A stretch of 64,000 nucleotides of DNA from positions 1,488,001-1,552,000 of the forward strand of contig NZ_JQMG01000001.1 of assembly GCF_000744605.1 (NCBI RefSeq), given 5' to 3'. This document shows positions 1-9,122 of the stretch, piece by piece. The position numbers and the translations under genes were made by a program. The stretch is from Methylotenera sp. L2L1. Lineage in GTDB: Bacteria > Pseudomonadota > Gammaproteobacteria > Burkholderiales > Methylophilaceae. The notes below the pieces were generated by a model. It did not search any database, had not been told where the DNA came from, and was given only the letters and a program-made list of their open reading frames with translations. How positions within the stretch are numbered: position 1 is the first letter of the stretch; each line of letters opens with the position of its first letter.

Positions 1-377
1 ACATGCGTACACGCACTGCCGCCATTAAAACTACCATTATGGATAGCCATTTAGTGGTGGGCGTGGGCAATATTTACGCGAGTGAGTCTTTATTCCGTGC
101 GGGAATCCACCCAGCAACACCAGCCAACAAGCTCAGTTTGAAACAGTGTGAAAAGTTAGTCACTGAAATTAAAGCAACATTAAACGATGCGCTTAAAGCC
201 GGCGGTAGTAGCCTGCGTGACTTTTTTGGTACAGATGGTAACCCTGGTTATTTCCAGCAGCAGTATTTTGTTTATGGCAGAACTGATGAGCCATGCAGGG
301 TATGCGGCAAGCCTATTTTAAATATTAGGCAAGGGCAACGCTCAACATTTTATTGTGGGGTATGTCAGAAGCCCTGA
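1..377 (+). CDS. mutM: Formamidopyrimidine-DNA glycosylase, C-terminal part (5' end outside window)
   Basis: Fpg/MutM removes 8-oxoguanine and formamidopyrimidines from damaged DNA. The visible 124 residues carry the family's C-terminal half: the helix-two-turn-helix stretch around [12 protein letters not shown], then [13 protein letters not shown], and a four-cysteine zinc finger (CRVC near residue 98 and CGVC near 118) that contacts DNA. The frame is open to the left edge. The first ATG at position 3 is therefore an internal methionine, and the catalytic N-terminal proline lies outside the window. The match to the E. coli protein as I remember it is close throughout, so identity is very likely. 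It stops at 377 and no terminator is obvious. Confidence 0.95.
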   Translation, partial: MRTRTAAIKTTIMDSHLVVGVGNIYASESLFRAGIHPATPANKLSLKQCEKLVTEIKATLNDALKAGGSSLRDFFGTDGNPGYFQQQYFVYGRTDEPCRVCGKPILNIRQGQRSTFYCGVCQKP

Positions 378-436
378 TGATGCGATGGCACTAGTCGTGG
401 GCTTACTCGGGGTTTGAGGTTGTAGCTTCATTGTTA

Positions 437-724
<288 letters not shown>

Positions 725-826
725 TCAACGTATTTTTCTGATAGTTATGTATCCAAAGTCATTTGATGCTTTTTGGTTGAATAACTCCTGATCCACTACA
801 AAAAGTAGGTCGTGCTTCAATCGGCG

Positions 827-2290
827 TTAATGTGGCCTTGCCGCATGCTCATGTAGATAACCTGCTGGTCTATCTGGGCTGCCGCCGATTCTTTGAGGAA
901 GTAGTGAACCTAGGATCATAGCAATAATACTTACTCCCAAGCCTATGAGTTGCGGTGGAATCAAGCATTCTTCACCTATCAATACTTCAATGAGTACCCA
1001 AGTGCTGATGCCACCTATGATGGCTGCGAGCGCACCTTGTGAAGTGGACTTTTTCCAGAATGCGCCAAAAACCAGAGGTACAAATGCCCCTGCTAAGGTA
1101 ATCTTATAAGCAGATTCCACCATGCCGAAAATTGAACGTTCAGAATTAAGTGCATAGATTAAAACGCATAAACCAAAGCTTAGTAGGCAAATACGCATGA
1201 CCTTGAGAAAGCCTTTGTCACTTAAATTGGGCATGTAACCTTTGACGATATTTTCTGCAAATGACACTGATGGTGCTAATAGTGTTGCTGATGAACAGCT
1301 CATAATGGCAGAAAGCACCGCGCCAAAGAAAATGACTTGAGCAAACAGTGGTGTGTGCTCTAGCACTAAGTATGGGAGTACGCGCTGAGAGTCTTCTACT
1401 ACTAGCGCGCCAAAGTGTGCTGGGTCGATTAATGTGGCCGCATAGGCAATAAACATGGGTACAAAAGTAAAACAGAAATAGACCGTAGCGCCTAAAAGAG
1501 AACCCCATAGTGCGATGTTTGCACTTTTGGCAGAGGTGATGCGCTGAAATACATCTTGCTGTGGAATAGAGCCTAGCATCATGGTCACCCAGCCGCCAAT
1601 GAATGTAAGCCATACCCAGATATCGGCCCCCTTAGGAAAGAAGTCTAGCTTGCCTGCTGCACGCGCGTGCTCAATCACGGGAGCAACGCCGCCTGTCATA
1701 CCAGAAACGATACTGCCTATATAAAGTAACCCGCCTATGACGACTATCATTTGCACAAAGTCTAATACGGCAACTGAGAGCATGCCGCCGAATGTTGTAT
1801 AAGTCAGCACGATAGCAGTGCCTAATATCATGCCAGTTTCTTCGCTTACCACGCCATCTGTAATGATGTTAAAGATGAGGCCCAGTGCTTTGATTTGTGC
1901 GGCAACCCAACCTAGGTATGAAATCACAATCGCAATGGTGGTGAGCACCTCCACCGAGCGGTTATAGCGCATGCGGTAAAAGTCACCGAGGGTGAGGATG
2001 TTAAGTTTATAAAGTTGGGTAGAAAAGAAGAAGCCGGCGATCACTAGACACATGCTGGAGCCAAATGGATCAGCCGCGACACCATTTAAGCCCTCTGTGA
2101 CAAAAGTGGCAGATACGCCAAAAATAGCCTCTGCACCAAACCAAGTAGCAAATACGGTTGCAATCACAACAGGTAATGGCAGATGTCGTCCAGCAACAGC
2201 GTAATCTTTAGTGTTTTTTACACGCGTGGCGGCCACTAAACCTATCGTAATAGAAATCAATAAGTAGATGACGACAAACCAAATCAGCAT
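827..2290 (-). CDS. Sodium:solute symporter family transporter
   Basis: This 487-residue, very hydrophobic protein has about 13 predicted membrane helices, which is the usual length and topology of the SSS (PutP/PanF) family. Signature stretches include GRHLPLPVVIATVFATWFG near the N-terminus and the glycine-rich helices that carry the sodium site. It should import an organic solute with Na+ across the inner membrane. The substrate cannot be read from the sequence. The start is supported by AGGA seven bases upstream of the ATG. It stands alone, about 90 bp downstream of ubiB on the same strand, and may have its own promoter. Confidence 0.85.
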   Translation of the reverse strand: MLIWFVVIYLLISITIGLVAATRVKNTKDYAVAGRHLPLPVVIATVFATWFGAEAIFGVSATFVTEGLNGVAADPFGSSMCLVIAGFFFSTQLYKLNILTLGDFYRMRYNRSVEVLTTIAIVISYLGWVAAQIKALGLIFNIITDGVVSEETGMILGTAIVLTYTTFGGMLSVAVLDFVQMIVVIGGLLYIGSIVSGMTGGVAPVIEHARAAGKLDFFPKGADIWVWLTFIGGWVTMMLGSIPQQDVFQRITSAKSANIALWGSLLGATVYFCFTFVPMFIAYAATLIDPAHFGALVVEDSQRVLPYLVLEHTPLFAQVIFFGAVLSAIMSCSSATLLAPSVSFAENIVKGYMPNLSDKGFLKVMRICLLSFGLCVLIYALNSERSIFGMVESAYKITLAGAFVPLVFGAFWKKSTSQGALAAIIGGISTWVLIEVLIGEECLIPPQLIGLGVSIIAMILGSLLPQRIGGSPDRPAGYLHEHAARPH

Positions 2291-2380
2291 AGCGGGATCC
2301 TACAGTGTAATATTTATGTGTCTATATTGATGAGAAGTTAAATGGGTGCGTTTCACTTTATGCTATGAGTCCTTAAGACA

Positions 2381-3931
2381 CTAGTGGATAAAGTAAGTGC
2401 TTGCTATTAGCAAGACTTCAATTACTGCCAGCACTACAATTGCAATCACCAGCCGTTTTTGCCACATTGCCTGTTGCTGCTGTGCTTTGATTAATTGCTC
2501 TATGGATGCGCGTAAAGGCACGTCCTGTTCGGCTTGGTTGGTTTGCATTAAGAACTGCTGTGCTAGCCTTGGCATTTGTGGCACGGTTTTAATGATGTGT
2601 GGTAGCTCATTTTTAATGTTCTTGAGCATGGAGCGCCACCCAATTTGTTCGCTCATCCAACGTGTTAAAAACGGTTGTGCACTTTTCCATAAGTCTAGGT
2701 TTGGATCTAACTCTCGTCCTAAACCTTCGATATTGAGCAATGTTTTTTGCAGCATAATCAGTTGCGGCTGAATAATGACACCAAAGCGACGTGCCATCTG
2801 AAACAAGCTGAGTAAAGTGCGTGCAAAAGAAATATCTTTTAATGGCTTGTTAAAGATAGGCTCACAAATCGCTCTTACCGCAGTTTCCAGTTCTTCACGT
2901 TTTGTGTCTGCGGGTACCCAGCCTGAGTCAATATGCGCTTGTGCCACATCACGATAATCTCGGTTAAAAAATGCCAAGAAATTACGCGCAAGATAGTATT
3001 TATCTACATCGTTTAATGAGCCCATGATGCCGAAGTCAAGCGCGATGTATTTACCGTCATCAGCGACTTGTATATTGCCTGGGTGCATGTCTGCATGAAA
3101 AAAGCCATCCCTAAACACTTGCGTGAAAAATATTTCAACGCCATCTCTGGCCAGTTTTGAAGTGTCAATTCCCTTTGCAATTAATAAATCACGCTGGCTA
3201 ATTTGAGTGCCATGCATACGCTGCATAACCATCACTTCTTTGCGGCACCAGTCCCAATGTACATCTGGCACGATTAACATGGATTTATCTGCAAAGTTGC
3301 GGCCAAGCAGGCTGCAGTTTGCTGCTTCCAGTGTTAAATCTAATTCACTTTCGGTATGTCTTGCGAACTCTGCAACAATCTCGCGAGGTTTTAGTCGTTT
3401 AAACTCAGATGAGATGCTTTGTAACAATAAAGCCACGGTATCCATGAGCAGCAAGTCGTGCGCAATGGTTTTTTCAATATTAGGTCTTAATACTTTGACG
3501 GCAACAGGTTCGCCATGCGGTAAGTGTGCAAAATGCACTTGTGCAACGGATGCACTTGCCACTGGGGTTTCGTCAAATTGTGAAAAGCGTTGTGCTAGCG
3601 GCTCGTTAAACGCCTGTGTGATGATGGTTTCTACTTCTGCAAAGCTAAATGGTGGCACTTGATCTTGTAGTTTTGCTAATTCATCTGCAATGTCTGCAGG
3701 AATCAAATCGCGGCGGGTAGAAAGCATCTGCCCAAACTTAACAAAAATAGGGCCTAGTGTTTCTAAGGCTAATCTGAGGCGAGCGCCGCGCGGGGTATTG
3801 GTGTTACGCCAAAACAGTAAGGTGCCGATGATGGATTGCAGTGGTTTGAGTTTACTGTGGCTCAGTATCAACTCATCTAAACTGAAACGCAGGGTAATAA
3901 AAATAATATAAAAGAGCCGAAAAATCCGCAT
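2381..3931 (-). CDS. ubiB: Ubiquinone biosynthesis atypical kinase/ATPase UbiB
   Basis: UbiB is a membrane-bound ATPase of the ABC1/ADCK family needed for coenzyme Q synthesis. The 516-residue protein shows the KxGQ motif (KFGQ, 65-68), the Ala-rich nucleotide loop and AVKV (144-147), the HADMHPGN loop (279-286) and DFG (299-301). Two hydrophobic helices close the C-terminus (about 492-514). Length and order match the E. coli protein. It is the last gene of a DUF971-ubiE-ubiJ-ubiB unit, starting 3 bp after ubiJ ends, so it is almost certainly co-transcribed. Confidence 0.95.
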   Translation of the reverse strand: MRIFRLFYIIFITLRFSLDELILSHSKLKPLQSIIGTLLFWRNTNTPRGARLRLALETLGPIFVKFGQMLSTRRDLIPADIADELAKLQDQVPPFSFAEVETIITQAFNEPLAQRFSQFDETPVASASVAQVHFAHLPHGEPVAVKVLRPNIEKTIAHDLLLMDTVALLLQSISSEFKRLKPREIVAEFARHTESELDLTLEAANCSLLGRNFADKSMLIVPDVHWDWCRKEVMVMQRMHGTQISQRDLLIAKGIDTSKLARDGVEIFFTQVFRDGFFHADMHPGNIQVADDGKYIALDFGIMGSLNDVDKYYLARNFLAFFNRDYRDVAQAHIDSGWVPADTKREELETAVRAICEPIFNKPLKDISFARTLLSLFQMARRFGVIIQPQLIMLQKTLLNIEGLGRELDPNLDLWKSAQPFLTRWMSEQIGWRSMLKNIKNELPHIIKTVPQMPRLAQQFLMQTNQAEQDVPLRASIEQLIKAQQQQAMWQKRLVIAIVVLAVIEVLLIASTYFIH

Positions 3932-3934
3932 AAA

Positions 3935-4600
3935 TTATTTAACGCTATCTGTAACTTGATTGTGTGAGGCGGTGCTGGTTTCGCTTGTCTGGCTTTTGTT
4001 TGCTTCGATGCTGTTTAGTTTTGTGTCATTTAGTTTGGCAAGCTTTTGCAATCTTTTTTCAAAACGCTCAACATCTGAACGTAAACGATCGACTTCACTG
4101 TTAAATTGCTCCACATGTCTTTTCTTAGCCAGCATAGGCTTCTCTTCTTGCCAATACTCGCTGAGCATGCTGGCAATGTTGAGGCCAGTATCTTTAATAG
4201 TTTGCACAGAGCCTCTTGCAAATGACCCAATTTTATTCGCAGGAACATCACCCACCAGTTTGCTTAAGTCGTCTTCATAATCCCAGCGCAGGTGGGAAAA
4301 TACTTTGGCTAACGCGGTTGCGAGATGTGTATCGCCACTAATTTCAATTTGCAATTTAGCCGCTTCATCTTTTGCAAGCAGTCTGAGTAGCAAGCTAGGT
4401 GCTATGTTAATGCTGGCGTCAGGAATGTTGGTTTCACCAGCCATAGCCAAGCTGCCATCTTCTAAGATCACAAGCGCACTGCTAACAGGCGCAATTGTAA
4501 TGCGTACAGATTTTCCTGCAAATGGCTGCAATAAACTGCAAGCCCAAGTGTTTTGTGCGATCAGATGTTGCAGAACGTGTGTGCTCATGCTTTTAAACAT
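3935..4600 (-). CDS. ubiJ: Ubiquinone biosynthesis accessory factor UbiJ (SCP2 domain)
   Basis: UbiJ is a lipid-binding SCP2-fold protein that organises the soluble ubiquinone-synthesis complex. The 221-residue product has an N-terminal SCP2-like region (about 10-110, with ISGDTHLATALAK), the WDYEDDLSKLVGD segment typical of UbiJ, and a C-terminal coiled coil (about 165-195). Overall similarity is low, as is normal for this family, but its place between ubiE and ubiB is diagnostic. Its ATG overlaps the ubiE stop in a TGATG arrangement, which indicates translational coupling. Confidence 0.9.
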   Translation of the reverse strand: MFKSMSTHVLQHLIAQNTWACSLLQPFAGKSVRITIAPVSSALVILEDGSLAMAGETNIPDASINIAPSLLLRLLAKDEAAKLQIEISGDTHLATALAKVFSHLRWDYEDDLSKLVGDVPANKIGSFARGSVQTIKDTGLNIASMLSEYWQEEKPMLAKKRHVEQFNSEVDRLRSDVERFEKRLQKLAKLNDTKLNSIEANKSQTSETSTASHNQVTDSVK

Positions 4601-5340
4601 CAGGTTTTATAGCCTTTATGTAGCGCCACCACACCAGCGGCTAGATTGTAATAATCGACTTTGCTTAAGCCTGCATCCACCAGCATTTGTTTGAGTGTTT
4701 CTTGGTCTGGATGCATGCGAATAGATTCAGCCAGGTATTGATAACTTTCAGCATCTTTTGCAAGCAGTTTTCCCATGAGTGGTAGCAATTTAAATGAATA
4801 AACATCATAGGCTTTAGATAAAGGCTGCCATACTTTTGAAAACTCAAGCACCAGTAAGCGGCCGCCCACTTTCAGTACGCGCTGCATTTCGGCCAGTGCT
4901 TTGTCTTTATGCGTCATGTTGCGCAAACCAAATGCAACAATCACGCAGTCAAAATATTGGTCTGGAAACGGCAGTTTCTCAGCATCACACTGCATGGCTG
5001 GTACGTTCAGGCCAGCGTCTAGCATGCGATCTCGACCAACGCCTAGCATAGACGCGTTAATGTCGGTCAGAATCACTTGGCCCTCTGGCCCTACTTTTTG
5101 CGCAAACAGTTTGGATAAGTCACCACTGCCACCAGCAATATCTAGTACTTTATCGCCAGGGTTTACGCCGCTGATGCTGACTGCAAAACGTTTCCAACTG
5201 CGATGTAAACCCGCAGACATCACGTCATTCATTAAGTCGTATTTGTTGGCGACAGAGTGGAATACCTCAGCTACCTTTTTTGCTTTCTCAGTCTCTGCAA
5301 CAGTTTTAAAGCCGAAATGTGTATTTTGTTCGGTTGTCAT
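4600..5340 (-). CDS. ubiE: Ubiquinone/menaquinone C-methyltransferase UbiE
   Basis: UbiE is an S-adenosylmethionine-dependent C-methyltransferase acting in ubiquinone (and demethylmenaquinone) synthesis. The 246-residue sequence has the family start [19 protein letters not shown], the SAM-binding motif [11 protein letters not shown], and the UbiE signatures [17 protein letters not shown] and GLRNMTHK. The length equals that of typical orthologues. It follows the DUF971 gene by 12 bp and overlaps ubiJ by one base. No quinone-specific ambiguity can be resolved here, but the neighbours point to ubiquinone. Confidence 0.97.
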   Translation of the reverse strand: MTTEQNTHFGFKTVAETEKAKKVAEVFHSVANKYDLMNDVMSAGLHRSWKRFAVSISGVNPGDKVLDIAGGSGDLSKLFAQKVGPEGQVILTDINASMLGVGRDRMLDAGLNVPAMQCDAEKLPFPDQYFDCVIVAFGLRNMTHKDKALAEMQRVLKVGGRLLVLEFSKVWQPLSKAYDVYSFKLLPLMGKLLAKDAESYQYLAESIRMHPDQETLKQMLVDAGLSKVDYYNLAAGVVALHKGYKT

Positions 5341-5352
5341 TTCAGTATTCTC

Positions 5353-5733
5353 TTAAGATAAGTTTTTGCGAGCATGTCCAGCGGCACTCAATTTACCCAA
5401 ATACTCTAACCAGAGTGACTCATAGTTGCGCGCTAAGTCGTATAGGTAATCCCATGAGTACAAGCCTGTATCATGGCCATCGGTAAACACTAGTTTGACT
5501 GCATAGTTGCCAACCGGGTGGATGGCTGAAATATTGACATCTTCTTTACCGATTTGCAGCACTTCTTGACCATGTCCGTGGCCACGCACTTCAGCGGAAG
5601 GTGAGTACACGCGCAAGAACTCACAGGACAACATGCATTCCGTATTATTATCGAATTTAATCTCCAGCAAACGTGATGTTTGGTGAAGTTTAATATCAAT
5701 TGGGCGAGGCGCGTTTTGGGTGTTTTCGCTCAT
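5353..5733 (-). CDS. DUF971 domain protein at the head of the ubi operon
   Basis: This 126-residue protein is a single DUF971 domain, the same fold as the N-terminal domain of gamma-butyrobetaine hydroxylases. Visible marks are LLEIKFDNNTECMLSCEFLRVYSPSAE cut across residues 22-50, then GNYAVKLVFTDGHDTGLYSWDYL (about 90-112). No enzyme activity is established for the stand-alone domain. It commonly precedes ubiE in betaproteobacteria, and here it is the first gene of the operon, 12 bp before ubiE. A role connected with iron-sulfur clusters or quinones is only a guess. Confidence 0.85.
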   Translation of the reverse strand: MSENTQNAPRPIDIKLHQTSRLLEIKFDNNTECMLSCEFLRVYSPSAEVRGHGHGQEVLQIGKEDVNISAIHPVGNYAVKLVFTDGHDTGLYSWDYLYDLARNYESLWLEYLGKLSAAGHARKNLS

Positions 5734-5935
5734 GGCATGCTAACTTCATTAAAAAATAAGATGATAACAGAATGAGTTAGTTTGCTGATAAATCTAGTCG
5801 CTAACCGTTCATATTTAATAAAGCACCGCTTGTCCGAAATTTGTAAAGTTATGTAAATAATAGTGCAGGCTTTTATTTGCATATTGAATTAACAGTGATA
5901 AAGTAACACTAGCTAAAAATGGTTTGAGGACCATC

Positions 5936-7900
5936 ATGGCAGATAATAAATTAGCACATCATTTTGAAGTATATTCCCAGTGGCGTAAGGCGCTTGTCGA
6001 TACAATTTGCGATTACCGCAGCTGGTTAAATGAGCAAGAGCTCAATGATGCGCAGGTCGATCAGCGAATTCAACAACTGTTGGACAGGTTGCGTGAAGAT
6101 AAGTTGAATGTTGCATTCGTTGCAGAGTTTTCACGCGGTAAGTCCGAATTGATTAATGCAATATTCTTTGCAGGGTACGGCACACGCCTGTTGCCCTCTA
6201 GCGCTGGTCGTACGACCATGTGCCCGACAGAATTGCTGTACGATAAGTCTAAGCCAACCTCAATTATGATGTTGCCTATCGAGACACGTCTTTCTGACGC
6301 AACGACGTCTGAATACAAACGTTACCCAGATGAATGGAAAACCGTTACTTTTGATGTTGACTCTAATGAGAGCATGGTCAGCGCTTTTAAAGAGGTGAGT
6401 AGTACAAAGGCAGTTTCGTTAGAAGAAGCTGAAAAGTACGGCTTGTATGACCCTAACAGTGCAGATGACGCTTTAAATATCAATAAAGATGGCACGATTG
6501 ATGTGCCATGCTGGCGCTACGCCATGATTAACTTCCCGCATCCTTTGCTAGAGCAGGGTTTGGTTATTTTAGATACGCCTGGTCTCAACGCGATTGGTAC
6601 TGAGCCTGAACTGACATTAAACATGCTGCCAAATGCGCATGCAGTGCTATTTATTTTAGCAGCCGATACCGGTGTTACTAAGTCTGAAATTGACGTTTGG
6701 CGTCAATACATTAGCGGTACACGTTGGAAACAAAAAGGCCGTATTGCGGTATTAAATAAAATCGACGGCTTATGGGATGAGCTAAAAGACGAAGAAGAAA
6801 TTCAAAAAGAGCTCGCCAAACAAGTAAAAACGAGTGCAGAGTTATTAGGGTTAGAACCTAGTCACATTTATCCGGTATCTGCCCAAAAGGGTTTGCTTGC
6901 TAAGGTAAATAGTGATGAAACATTGCTCGCTAAAAGCCGTGTTTTAGAGTTGGAAAAGGCTTTGTCTAATGAGTTGATTCCGGCTAAAAAAGAAATCGTG
7001 CGCGATAACACGCAGAACGAGATAGAGGATCTGATTGCTAATTCACATGTGATTTTAGATGCAAGATTTTCTGGTGTGAACGACCAGTTGCTAGAACTAC
7101 GTGGACTTCGTGGTAAAAACGAAGACGTAGTCGAACACATGATGAACAAGGTCAAAGTGGATAAGGAAAACTTTGAACAGGGGCTGCAGCGATTCCAAGC
7201 ATTGCGCAGTATCTTTTCTCAGCATACGAATCGTTTGTTTACGTTGTTGGGCATGGAGTCGCTTAAGGTGCACGTACATTCAACGCGTCAGACCATGGTG
7301 GATGCCAGCTTTACCAAAACCATACGCCATGCAATGGATAACTTCTTTAGTGAACTGAAAACGCGTTTAATTTCATCTGATGTGCAAATTGATGAAATTA
7401 AACAGATGATGGATGTGATGTATGAGAAGTTTTCAAAAGAGCATGGTTTGCGTAAATCTGAACCGCCAGCATTTACTACTTTGCGCTATCAAAAAGAGCT
7501 ATCTAAATTAGAGCGTGCGTATAAAGAGCAGTTTAATACAGCGTTTAATATGATCGCTCACGAGAAAATGACGCTAACCAGCAAGTTCTTTGAAACGTTG
7601 GCGAGCCGCGTTATTCATGTATTTGAAGTGGCTAACCGCGATATAGAAAACTGGTTGAAGGCAGTGATTGCGCCCATGGAGTCTCAAGTGCGTGAACATC
7701 AGTTACAACTGCGTAGGCGCTTAGAAAGTATCAAGCGTATTTATAAAGCGACGGATACCTTAGAGGATCGTATTGCGGAGTTAGAAGCGATTGAACGTAG
7801 TATTCAAGCGCAGCTAGATGATTTGAATGTGTTGCGTATGCATATGCGCAATGCGCTTGCCTTTCAGTCAGAGCAAGAAGATACAGCGTTTGCTGCATAG
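5936..7900 (+). CDS. Dynamin-family large GTPase
   Basis: This 654-residue protein has a G domain followed by a long helical region, the plan of bacterial dynamin-like proteins. The P-loop is EFSRGKSELIN (GKS at about 68-70), switch/G3 is LDTPGLN near residue 216, and G4 is NKID near 275. The C-terminal 300 residues are rich in charged heptads, consistent with stalk and coiled-coil segments (for example residues 600-635). Such proteins remodel or tether membranes. I chose the ATG at 5936 because GAGGA lies five bases upstream; a TTG at 5924 would add four residues. It has no partner gene nearby, whereas many bacterial dynamins come as tandem pairs. Confidence 0.88.
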   Translation: MADNKLAHHFEVYSQWRKALVDTICDYRSWLNEQELNDAQVDQRIQQLLDRLREDKLNVAFVAEFSRGKSELINAIFFAGYGTRLLPSSAGRTTMCPTELLYDKSKPTSIMMLPIETRLSDATTSEYKRYPDEWKTVTFDVDSNESMVSAFKEVSSTKAVSLEEAEKYGLYDPNSADDALNINKDGTIDVPCWRYAMINFPHPLLEQGLVILDTPGLNAIGTEPELTLNMLPNAHAVLFILAADTGVTKSEIDVWRQYISGTRWKQKGRIAVLNKIDGLWDELKDEEEIQKELAKQVKTSAELLGLEPSHIYPVSAQKGLLAKVNSDETLLAKSRVLELEKALSNELIPAKKEIVRDNTQNEIEDLIANSHVILDARFSGVNDQLLELRGLRGKNEDVVEHMMNKVKVDKENFEQGLQRFQALRSIFSQHTNRLFTLLGMESLKVHVHSTRQTMVDASFTKTIRHAMDNFFSELKTRLISSDVQIDEIKQMMDVMYEKFSKEHGLRKSEPPAFTTLRYQKELSKLERAYKEQFNTAFNMIAHEKMTLTSKFFETLASRVIHVFEVANRDIENWLKAVIAPMESQVREHQLQLRRRLESIKRIYKATDTLEDRIAELEAIERSIQAQLDDLNVLRMHMRNALAFQSEQEDTAFAA

Positions 7901-7928
7901 ATAATTGAAAGAGTAAGATTTACATAAT

Positions 7929-7956
7929 AAAAAAGGCTGCATTAGCAGCCTTTTTT
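7929..7956. terminator. Bidirectional intrinsic terminator between the dynamin gene and rpoH
   Basis: The stem AAAAAAGGCTGC / GCAGCCTTTTTT has the loop ATTA, with A and T tracts on both sides. It can end transcription from both converging genes. Confidence 0.9.
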
Positions 7957-7995
7957 ATTGTTTGAGCCTTTGGGAGGTTCGCGCTATGTGTAGTA

Positions 7996-8853
7996 TTAGC
8001 GACTAGCGAGCATTAACGTTTTCATTTTTAGCATCGCTTTTTGCTCAATTTGTCGAATACGCTCTGCGGACACGCCAAACTCATCAGCAAGTTCGTGCAG
8101 TGTCTTGCTATCTTTTTCCTGTAACCAGCGCGCTTCTACTACGCGACGGCTACGCTCATCTAAATGATTCAGTGCTGAGGCTAAGCCTGTGGTTTCGGCC
8201 ATTTCAAACTGTTTGGCCTCTAGCGCCTCAGGTGGCGTCAAGCTTTCGTCTTGCAGATAAGCAATCGGGCTGTAATGCTCTTCGCTATCGTCATCAATGT
8301 TGCTCTCTAGTGAAATCTCATGACCATTGAGGCGAGACTCCATCTCCAACACTTCTTCAGGTTTTACATTCAGCTCGTGTGCAATGTGTGCAATCTCACT
8401 AGGCTGCATGGTATTGATGCCAGTTTTCATGCTGCGTAAGTTAAAGAATAGCTTGCGCTGCGCTTTAGTGGTGGCAATTTTAACTAAACGCCAGTTACGC
8501 ACGATATATTCGTGGATTTCTGCTTTAATCCAATGCATTGCAAATGAAACTAAGCGTACACCACGCTCAGGGTCAAAGCGCTTAACGGCTTTCATTAGCC
8601 CGATATTGCCTTCTTGGATAAGGTCGGCTTGTGGCAGGCCATAGCCCATGTAGCCACGTGCGATACTCGCTACCAAACGTAGATGTGAAACAATCAACTG
8701 ACGAGCAGCCTCAAGATCATTTTCTTTTTTAAACCTTACCGCGAGTGAAAGCTCTTCTTCCGCTGATAAAATAGGGTAGGCTTTAATCGCTCTAGTGTAC
8801 TGTTCTAGGCTGTCAGTTGCTGATAATGCAGGTACCGTTAAAGCATTGGTCAT
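7996..8853 (-). CDS. rpoH: Heat-shock sigma factor sigma-32
   Basis: RpoH directs RNA polymerase to heat-shock promoters. The 285-residue protein has region 1.2/2 (for example DLIQEGNIGLMKAVKRFDPE at 78-97), the RpoH box QRKLFFNLR (132-140) that separates it from RpoD and RpoS, and a region 4.2 helix-turn-helix (TLHELADEFGVSAERIRQIE, about 250-270). Length matches the family. A CIRCE operator lies 31-57 bp upstream of the start, so HrcA repression is likely. Downstream it shares a bidirectional terminator with the dynamin gene. Confidence 0.97.
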   Translation of the reverse strand: MTNALTVPALSATDSLEQYTRAIKAYPILSAEEELSLAVRFKKENDLEAARQLIVSHLRLVASIARGYMGYGLPQADLIQEGNIGLMKAVKRFDPERGVRLVSFAMHWIKAEIHEYIVRNWRLVKIATTKAQRKLFFNLRSMKTGINTMQPSEIAHIAHELNVKPEEVLEMESRLNGHEISLESNIDDDSEEHYSPIAYLQDESLTPPEALEAKQFEMAETTGLASALNHLDERSRRVVEARWLQEKDSKTLHELADEFGVSAERIRQIEQKAMLKMKTLMLASR

Positions 8854-8883
8854 TAGTTAATCACCCTCCTTAGTTGCGTTATT

Positions 8884-8910
8884 TTAGCACTCTCTGTTTG
8901 AGAGTGCTAG
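8884..8910 (-). promoter_or_regulatory. CIRCE element (HrcA operator) upstream of rpoH
   Basis: The sequence is TTAGCACTC, nine bases, then GAGTGCTAG, against the CIRCE consensus TTAGCACTC-N9-GAGTGCTAA. Only the outermost base differs. It lies just upstream of the rpoH start codon. HrcA itself is not in the window. Confidence 0.93.
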
Positions 8911-8952
8911 TGTCGGAAAGTTCAAGCGAAGTATTCGTTTTGTCCTATGACA

Positions 8953-8971
8953 GTAATGTCAAAGACATTAC
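8953..8971. repeat. Perfect short palindrome upstream of rpoH
   Basis: GTAATGTC and GACATTAC flank a three-base centre. The element lies about 100 bp upstream of the rpoH start, beyond the CIRCE. Read on the minus strand it contains TTGACA, so it may overlap a -35 element. It could be an operator or chance; I know no factor for it. Confidence 0.4.
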
Positions 8972-9122
8972 ATCAGAGTTGTGAGCAATGTGTGTGAATC
9001 GTCACTATTTTGTAGGCGCTAGGTAGCTAAAGAGGTTGTGTGTATAAAGTTTTGGGTAGTCCAAATGGACTTTCTAGCCTTAGTTGGGCACCTATGCTTG
9101 TACGAAACAACTTTTGTATTGT

